Notes under the pieces: model-generated
Database searches by the model: none
What the model was told of the DNA's origin: nothing
The model's input: the letters and a program-made list of their open reading frames with translations, nothing else
Position numbers and translations under genes: made by a program
Assembly (NCBI GenBank): GCA_002385675.1
Contig: DGDY01000092.1
Span: forward strand, 1 to 8,999
Length of the DNA stretch: 8,999 nt
Origin: Anaerolineales bacterium UBA3940
GTDB taxonomy: Bacteria; Chloroflexota; Anaerolineae; Aggregatilineales; UBA3940
Reading direction: 5' to 3'
Shown here: one piece after another, positions 5,610 through 8,999 of the stretch
How positions within the stretch are numbered: the stretch's first letter is position 1
Layout of the letters: each line of letters opens with the position of its first letter

Positions 5610-7362
5610 CAGATGTGTCCTCGGAGCCCTTCTCCACAGGCTGGACAAGCTCCGGCCAGCGGCGCAGGGCGCTCATGACCGCCATACCGGCGGTCTGCCC
5701 CAGCCCACAGATTGAGGCATCGGTCATCGTCCTGCCGATGTCCATCAGCCGCTCCAGATCGCCCGGCTCGGCGCGGCCTTCCGCCGCACGCCTGAGCAGT
5801 TCGAGCTGGCGCTGTGTTCCCATCTGGCAGGGGTAGCACTTGCCGCACGACTCATGCGCAAAGAAATACGCGATGTGCTCCAGCACCTTGTTCATGTCGA
5901 CGGACTTGTTGAACACCATGATCGCGCCGGAGCCAATCGAAGCGCCGAGCGGGCGCAGGTTCTCATAGAACAGCGGTGTGTAGAAGTGCTCCGGGGTGAG
6001 GAACACGCCCGCCGCACCGCCCATCAGCACGGCCTGCGGCTCGCCCTTGAACCCGCCGCACCACCGCTCGACAAGCTCGTTGATGGTGATGCCAAACGGG
6101 GCCTCGACGACGCCGGGCTGGTTCACATGGCCGCTCACACAGAACAGCTTGTAGCCCGCCGACTCGTCCGTACCCCAGTGGCGGAACCAGTCCGGCCCGT
6201 TGAGCAGGATATCCGCGACCTTGGCAAGCGTCTCGACGTTGTTGATCACCGTGGGCTTGCCGAACAGCCCGACGTTCGTCGGGAAGGGCGGCTTGATACG
6301 CGGGAAGCCGCGCTTGCCCTCGATGGCCTCAAACAGCGCCGTCTCCTCGCCGCAGATATACGCGCCCGCGCCGACGCGGATCTCCACATCGAAGTTGAAG
6401 TCCGTCCCCATGATGTGCTCGCCGAGCAGGCCGGCCTTGTAGCACTTGTTGATGGCCTCCTGCATCACGGCGCGGGCCTTGGCGTACTCGCCGCGGATGT
6501 AGATGTAGCCCTTCTGCGCGCCGATGGCATAGCCGCAGATCGCCATGCCCTCAAGGATGTGGTACGGGTCGCCTTCCATCAGCACGCGGTCCTTGAAGGT
6601 GCCCGGCTCACTCTCGTCGGCATTGACGACCACGTACTTGGGGCTGCCCGTTGCGTTCCGCGTGAACTTCCACTTCAGCCCGGTCGGGAAGGCCGCGCCA
6701 CCGCGCCCGACCAGCTTGGACTGGTCGATCACGTCGATGATCTGCTCAGGCGTCATGCGGGTGATGGCCAGTTCCAGCCCGCGGAAGGTGCCGCTGGCCC
6801 GGTGGCGCGGCAGGTCGGTCGGGTGGAGCGCGCCGATGTTGCGGGTCAGCACGCGGGGCTGGCCCGTCACGCGGAGTTCGGCGTTCGACTCGGCGATGGT
6901 CAGCAGATGCCCGGCCCGTTCGGGCGTCACCCCGACAACCGCCATGTCATCGACCAGCGCGGCAGGGGCCTGGTCGCACAGGCCCAGGCAGGACGAGCGC
7001 TCGACCGTCACCCGGCCATCGGCGCTGGTCTCGCCGGGCTGGATGCCGCCCGCGTGCTTGCACGCCGCCGCGAGGCTGTCTTCGGCGCCGTTAATCATGC
7101 AGGAAGGGTCGGTGCAGATGCGGATGATGCGGCGGCCCACCGGCTCGCCATAGAACAGGGAATAGAACTCGACGACGCCGTGAATATCGGCAAGCGGCAC
7201 GCGGAGCGTCCGGCTGACGGCCTCCAGCGCGGGCTCGGGCAGGTAGCCGTAAATGCGCTGGACGTCGTGCAGAACCGGCAGGAGCTTCGACCGATCAGCG
7301 CCCCGGTAGCCTTCAAGCACCGGCTCCAGCAGTGCCAGTTCAACGTTACCGTTGAGGCTCAT
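5596..7362 (-). CDS. Fused NuoE-NuoF diaphorase subunit of the NAD(P)-linked formate dehydrogenase
   Basis: A 588-residue fusion that passes electrons between the iron-sulfur chain and NAD(P)H. Residues about 10-155 are a NuoE/thioredoxin-like [2Fe-2S] domain with C83-x4-C88 and C125-x3-C129. Residues about 195-575 are NuoF: the FMN/NADH loop GRGGAAFPTGLKWKF (219-233), NADESEPGTFKDR (247-259), GAGAYICGEETAL (331-343), and the [4Fe-4S] ligands C506, C509, C512 (ESCGKCYPC) and C552. The layout matches HoxF of NAD-reducing hydrogenases, with the partner here being formate dehydrogenase instead of a NiFe hydrogenase. The NuoF C-terminal ferredoxin extension seen in some hydrogenase HydB proteins is absent. 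AAGGGGAG precedes the ATG, and this is the first gene of the transcript. NAD+ versus NADP+ use cannot be decided from the sequence by eye. Confidence 0.94.
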   Translation of the reverse strand: MSLNGNVELALLEPVLEGYRGADRSKLLPVLHDVQRIYGYLPEPALEAVSRTLRVPLADIHGVVEFYSLFYGEPVGRRIIRICTDPSCMINGAEDSLAAACKHAGGIQPGETSADGRVTVERSSCLGLCDQAPAALVDDMAVVGVTPERAGHLLTIAESNAELRVTGQPRVLTRNIGALHPTDLPRHRASGTFRGLELAITRMTPEQIIDVIDQSKLVGRGGAAFPTGLKWKFTRNATGSPKYVVVNADESEPGTFKDRVLMEGDPYHILEGMAICGYAIGAQKGYIYIRGEYAKARAVMQEAINKCYKAGLLGEHIMGTDFNFDVEIRVGAGAYICGEETALFEAIEGKRGFPRIKPPFPTNVGLFGKPTVINNVETLAKVADILLNGPDWFRHWGTDESAGYKLFCVSGHVNQPGVVEAPFGITINELVERWCGGFKGEPQAVLMGGAAGVFLTPEHFYTPLFYENLRPLGASIGSGAIMVFNKSVDMNKVLEHIAYFFAHESCGKCYPCQMGTQRQLELLRRAAEGRAEPGDLERLMDIGRTMTDASICGLGQTAGMAVMSALRRWPELVQPVEKGSEDTSDGGA

Positions 7363-7437
7363 AATCTCTCCCCTTGATGGTTTGCTGGCCCGTTATGTCA
7401 CGAGGCATTGAACATGAAGACGATATTGGGCTGAAGG

Positions 7438-7466
7438 GTTATCGGGTTTGTAGACTTTGTTCACAA
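7438..7466 (-). promoter_or_regulatory. Candidate sigma-70-type promoter of the formate dehydrogenase operon
   Basis: On the minus strand TTGTGA (7466-7461) and GATAAC (7443-7438) are 17 bases apart. Each matches the consensus at four of six positions. Transcription would start about 70 bases before the NuoEF ATG at 7362. The -35 overlaps an imperfect inverted repeat at 7448-7466 (TTGTAGA ... TTCACAA), a possible regulator site. The assignment rests on spacing and position only. Confidence 0.4.
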
Positions 7467-7470
7467 CTAA

Positions 7471-7483
7471 GGCAATGATTGCC
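7471..7483. promoter_or_regulatory. Small perfect dyad just upstream of the operon promoter
   Basis: GGCAAT-G-ATTGCC is a perfect 6+6 base inverted repeat, centred about 13 bases upstream of the proposed -35 edge. That location suits an activator site. It is AT-richer than the coding DNA and seen once in the window. The bound protein is unknown. Confidence 0.35.
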
Positions 7484-7560
7484 GTTATTCTAACATTGAT
7501 GCCCCGGCAAGGCTAGGAGAGCTTCACCCCCCAGGAACCGCCAGAATGCCATATGCACCG

Positions 7561-7582
7561 GGAGCCGCGACGTTTTGTCGGG
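7561..7582. repeat. Hairpin repeat, family B, degenerate copy
   Basis: Starts GGAGCCGCGACGTTTTGTCG like the other two copies, but only the inner four base pairs (CGAC with GTCG) survive on the 3' side. It marks the left end of a repeat island that runs to about 7883. Confidence 0.75.
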
Positions 7583-7590
7583 TTTGGATC

Positions 7591-7662
7591 TTCCTCACCC
7601 CAGGCTGCTGTGCAGTACGCCCTCATTTCGGGCGCTCCCTGCGGTCACTGGGAGAGGGGGTG
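7591..7662. repeat. Intergenic repeat, family C, copy 1
   Basis: Begins TTCCTCACCCCA and ends GGGAGAGGGGGTG, with CACCCC (7596-7601) and GGGGTG (7657-7662) as terminal inverted repeats. The interior word TACGCCCTCAT (7616-7626) recurs exactly at 7778-7788 in the second copy. There is no coding potential beyond accidental frames, so it resembles a small non-autonomous repeat. Confidence 0.5.
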
Positions 7663-7686
7663 TTATGCCTAACAGACAGAATCATG

Positions 7687-7715
7687 GTAGGGGCGGGTCT
7701 GAGACCCGCCCCTAC
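7687..7715. repeat. Palindromic repeat, family A, copy 2
   Basis: Identical, base for base, to the 29-base palindrome at 1012-1040 (13-base arms, TGA centre). Here it lies in non-coding DNA between family C copies, about 6.7 kb from the first copy. Exact identity at this distance indicates recent spread or conversion, or purifying selection. Confidence 0.9.
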
Positions 7716-7760
7716 GGATCGCATCTTTGAGCAATGAAATTTGTTCGCTGTGGCGATACG

Positions 7761-7843
7761 TTCCTCACTCCCACGGCTACGCCCTCATCCCGGTCAGATT
7801 GTGCCAACTCCGCCGATGCAACCTTGAGAGAGGGAGCGGGTGA
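7761..7843. repeat. Intergenic repeat, family C, copy 2
   Basis: Starts TTCCTCACTCCCA, contains TACGCCCTCAT (7778-7788) like copy 1, and ends GAGAGAGGGAGCGGGTGA. The TCAC/GTGA ends can pair. It is diverged in its interior from copy 1 but has the same start, core word and purine-rich end. Confidence 0.45.
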
Positions 7844-7859
7844 TTCTCTTCGTACATCA

Positions 7860-7883
7860 GGAGCCGCGACGTTTAGTCGCGGC
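7860..7883. repeat. Hairpin repeat, family B, perfect copy
   Basis: GCCGCGAC (7863-7870), loop GTTTA, GTCGCGGC (7876-7883): an 8-bp perfect stem, preceded by GGA as in the other copies. It closes the repeat island upstream of the small plus-strand gene at 8008. Confidence 0.88.
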
Positions 7884-7960
7884 GGGCCTTATTTATTCAC
7901 GGTAGGTGTTGCTCACTGCCCCCTCTACCATGCCTGTTCCCGCTTCGTGGCGTGGTGATA

Positions 7961-7966
7961 TACAAT
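7961..7966 (+). promoter_or_regulatory. Possible -10 element for the 8008-8999 plus-strand genes
   Basis: TACAAT within GATATACAAT matches the -10 consensus at five of six positions and lies about 42 bases before the ATG at 8008. It is the most AT-rich word in the neighbourhood. No good -35 is seen at 16-18 bases, so support is limited. Confidence 0.35.
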
Positions 7967-8007
7967 ACCGGCATCATAACATCACCCTCAAACAGGAGAT
8001 CGCCTTC

Positions 8008-8223
8008 ATGCAGAAATGGGAATATGCCGAGATGGTCGGCAAGACGGTTAAGTTGCTGGGGAAGCGGCTGTTCCGCAAGGAGTTCAACCTCACCGAGCGC
8101 GGCGCGTGGGACGAGCTTGGCGACGAGGGCTGGGAGCTTGTCAGCGTCGTCGCCGACGCACAGGGTGAGTTCCACTACTTCTTCAAGCGGCCCGTCGAGG
8201 AAAAGGCCAAGAAAGACAAGTAA
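8008..8223 (+). CDS. Small DUF4177-like protein, 71 aa
   Basis: The ATG at 8008 is chosen because AGGAGAT lies 7 bases upstream. An earlier in-frame start at 7906 would add 34 residues translated from the intergenic spacer. The 71-residue product begins MQKWEYAEM, has LTERGAWDELGDEGWELVSVVAD (about 28-50) and FHYFFKRP (55-62), and ends in a lysine-rich tail. The pattern WEY ... L..LG.EGWELV.V ... FKRP is that of the small DUF4177 family, whose function is unknown to me. It has no Cys, signal peptide or membrane segment. It is followed 27 bases later by the amidase gene, so the two are probably cotranscribed; a functional link is not evident. Confidence 0.85.
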   Translation: MQKWEYAEMVGKTVKLLGKRLFRKEFNLTERGAWDELGDEGWELVSVVADAQGEFHYFFKRPVEEKAKKDK

Positions 8224-8250
8224 GGCGGTCCACCCCCGGCAGGAGGCACC

Positions 8251-8999
8251 ATGGCAGAGACGCTGCTCCACCACCTGACCATTGCGCAGGCTGCCGCGCT
8301 GATCCGGCGGCGGCAGCTCTCCCCGCTCGATCTGGTCGAGGCGTACCTCGCCCGCATCGAGTACCTCAACCCGCGCCTTAACGCCTTCCTCAGTGTGCTG
8401 GAGTACGAGGCCAGGCGCGAGGCCCGCTACGCCGTCGAGGCGCTGGGGCGCGGCGAGGTCTGGGGGCCGCTGCACGGCATCCCCATCGCGGTGAAGGACC
8501 TGATCGATGTGGCGGGGGCGCGCACGACGGCAGGCAGCGACTTCCTGCGCGAGAACGTCGCCGCAGAGGACGCGGACGTGGTGAAGCGGCTCAAGGCGGC
8601 AGGCGCGATCATCATCGGCAAGGCGCACCTGCACGAGTTCGCCATCGGCGCGACGAACGTCAACCCGCACTACGGCCCGGCCCGCAACCCCTGGAACCTC
8701 GACCTCAGCCCCGGCGGATCGAGCGGCGGGTCGGCGGCGGCAGTGGCGGCGGGGCTGTGCGCGGGCGCGCTCGGCACGGACACGGGCGGCTCGGTGCGCG
8801 TGCCCTCGGCGCTGTGCGGGCTGACCGGAGTGCGCCCCGCCCTCGGGCAGGTCAGCACGGAGGGCGTCATCCCGATGAGCGCCTCGCTGGACACCGTCGG
8901 GCCGATGGCCCGCACCGCGCATGACGCCGCGCTGCTCATGGACGCCATCGACCAGCGCACAACAACCTGCCACGTGGACGGGCTCACCGGGTCGGTGCG
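8251..8999 (+). CDS. Amidase-signature family hydrolase, N-terminal 249 residues (cut by window edge)
   Basis: Ser-cisSer-Lys amidase hydrolysing a carboxamide bond. The fold's signature is complete in the visible part: catalytic Lys82 (PIAVKDLID), cis-Ser157 in PGGSSGGSAAAVAAG (154-168), and nucleophile Ser181 in GTDTGGSVRVPSALCG (175-190). The 24-residue step from cis-Ser to nucleophile equals that of FAAH. Also present are LHGIPIAVKD and a GatA-like YGPARNPWNL (141-150). AGGAGG lies 4 bases before the ATG. GatA (Glu-tRNA amidotransferase) is possible from general similarity, but GatA normally has IRQPAALCG and other differences, and no gatC or gatB is nearby. A general amidase is therefore preferred; the substrate is unknown. 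The 3' half lies beyond the window. Confidence 0.92.
   Translation, partial: MAETLLHHLTIAQAAALIRRRQLSPLDLVEAYLARIEYLNPRLNAFLSVLEYEARREARYAVEALGRGEVWGPLHGIPIAVKDLIDVAGARTTAGSDFLRENVAAEDADVVKRLKAAGAIIIGKAHLHEFAIGATNVNPHYGPARNPWNLDLSPGGSSGGSAAAVAAGLCAGALGTDTGGSVRVPSALCGLTGVRPALGQVSTEGVIPMSASLDTVGPMARTAHDAALLMDAIDQRTTTCHVDGLTGSV

Larger units (their letters stand above)
7363..8007. other. Non-coding repeat island between the formate dehydrogenase operon and the plus-strand genes
   Basis: About 645 bases without a convincing gene. The left third (7363-7545) is AT-richer and carries the operon promoter candidates and dyads. From 7561 to 7883 repeats follow in the order B (degenerate), C, A, C, B. 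The remainder leads into the possible promoter of the gene at 8008. Short open frames here cross repeats, lack Shine-Dalgarno sequences and show no conserved motifs. No tRNA or other RNA gene was recognised. Confidence 0.7.

Noticed and set aside
5610..5648. Longer FdhD start at TTG 5648
   Set aside because: The extra 13 residues are not FdhD-like; the ATG at 5609 has GAGGA at a good distance.
5854..7377. A 507-codon plus-strand open frame opposite the NuoEF gene
   Set aside because: Low-complexity composition and no recognisable domain; the opposite strand encodes full NuoE and NuoF signatures.
7448..7466. CRP-type operator (TGTGA-N6-TCACA)
   Set aside because: The half-sites are 7 bases apart and one is TGTAG; it is kept only as an imperfect dyad in the promoter entry.
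7546..7737. 63-codon open frame in the intergenic island
   Set aside because: It is translated straight through repeat families B, C and A, without a ribosome-binding site.
7561..7883. CRISPR array
   Set aside because: Repeats are palindromic, of three kinds and unevenly spaced, with no regular spacer pattern.
7897..8973. A 358-codon minus-strand open frame opposite the DUF4177-like and amidase genes
   Set aside because: The plus strand has good Shine-Dalgarno sequences and the complete amidase catalytic motifs; the minus frame shows no conserved features.

Overview
The window is GC-rich (roughly 60% or more) DNA from a bacterium with dispersed palindromic intergenic repeats. The repeat style and the gene types suggest a Chloroflexota (Anaerolineae-like) genome. 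That placement is an inference from style; no marker gene is present.

The core is a minus-strand formate dehydrogenase locus. Read from its promoter side (7466 down to 1123) it encodes: a fused NuoE-NuoF diaphorase (NAD(H), FMN, [2Fe-2S] and [4Fe-4S]); FdhD, which sulfurates the molybdenum/tungsten cofactor; a NuoG/HoxU-like ferredoxin subunit; an unrecognised 187-residue protein; and the catalytic subunit FdhA. The first three genes overlap by 8-14 bases and are surely cotranscribed. A good intrinsic terminator sits just before fdhA, so FdhA may be made at a different level.

The key point is that fdhA is not two genes. Its reading frame is interrupted by one UGA (2809-2811), exactly where formate dehydrogenases carry their active-site Sec or Cys. 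The codons after it match the family, and a GGUCU motif lies at the same distance from the UGA as in the E. coli fdhF SECIS hairpin. The real product is a 699-residue selenoprotein. The expected reaction is reversible formate oxidation coupled to NAD(P)+ reduction.

At the left edge lies the start of a second, tandem FdhA paralogue (about 71% identical over its first 68 residues), with its own Shine-Dalgarno sequence and a likely extended -10 promoter. Between the two fdhA genes are a decayed WD40-repeat fragment and a plus-strand gene for a lone cyclic-nucleotide-binding-like domain without a DNA-binding domain.

The right part (7363-8007) is a non-coding repeat island with three short repeat families; two of these also occur at 1012-1086. 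It is followed by a small DUF4177-like gene and the 5' part of an amidase-signature gene, both on the plus strand.
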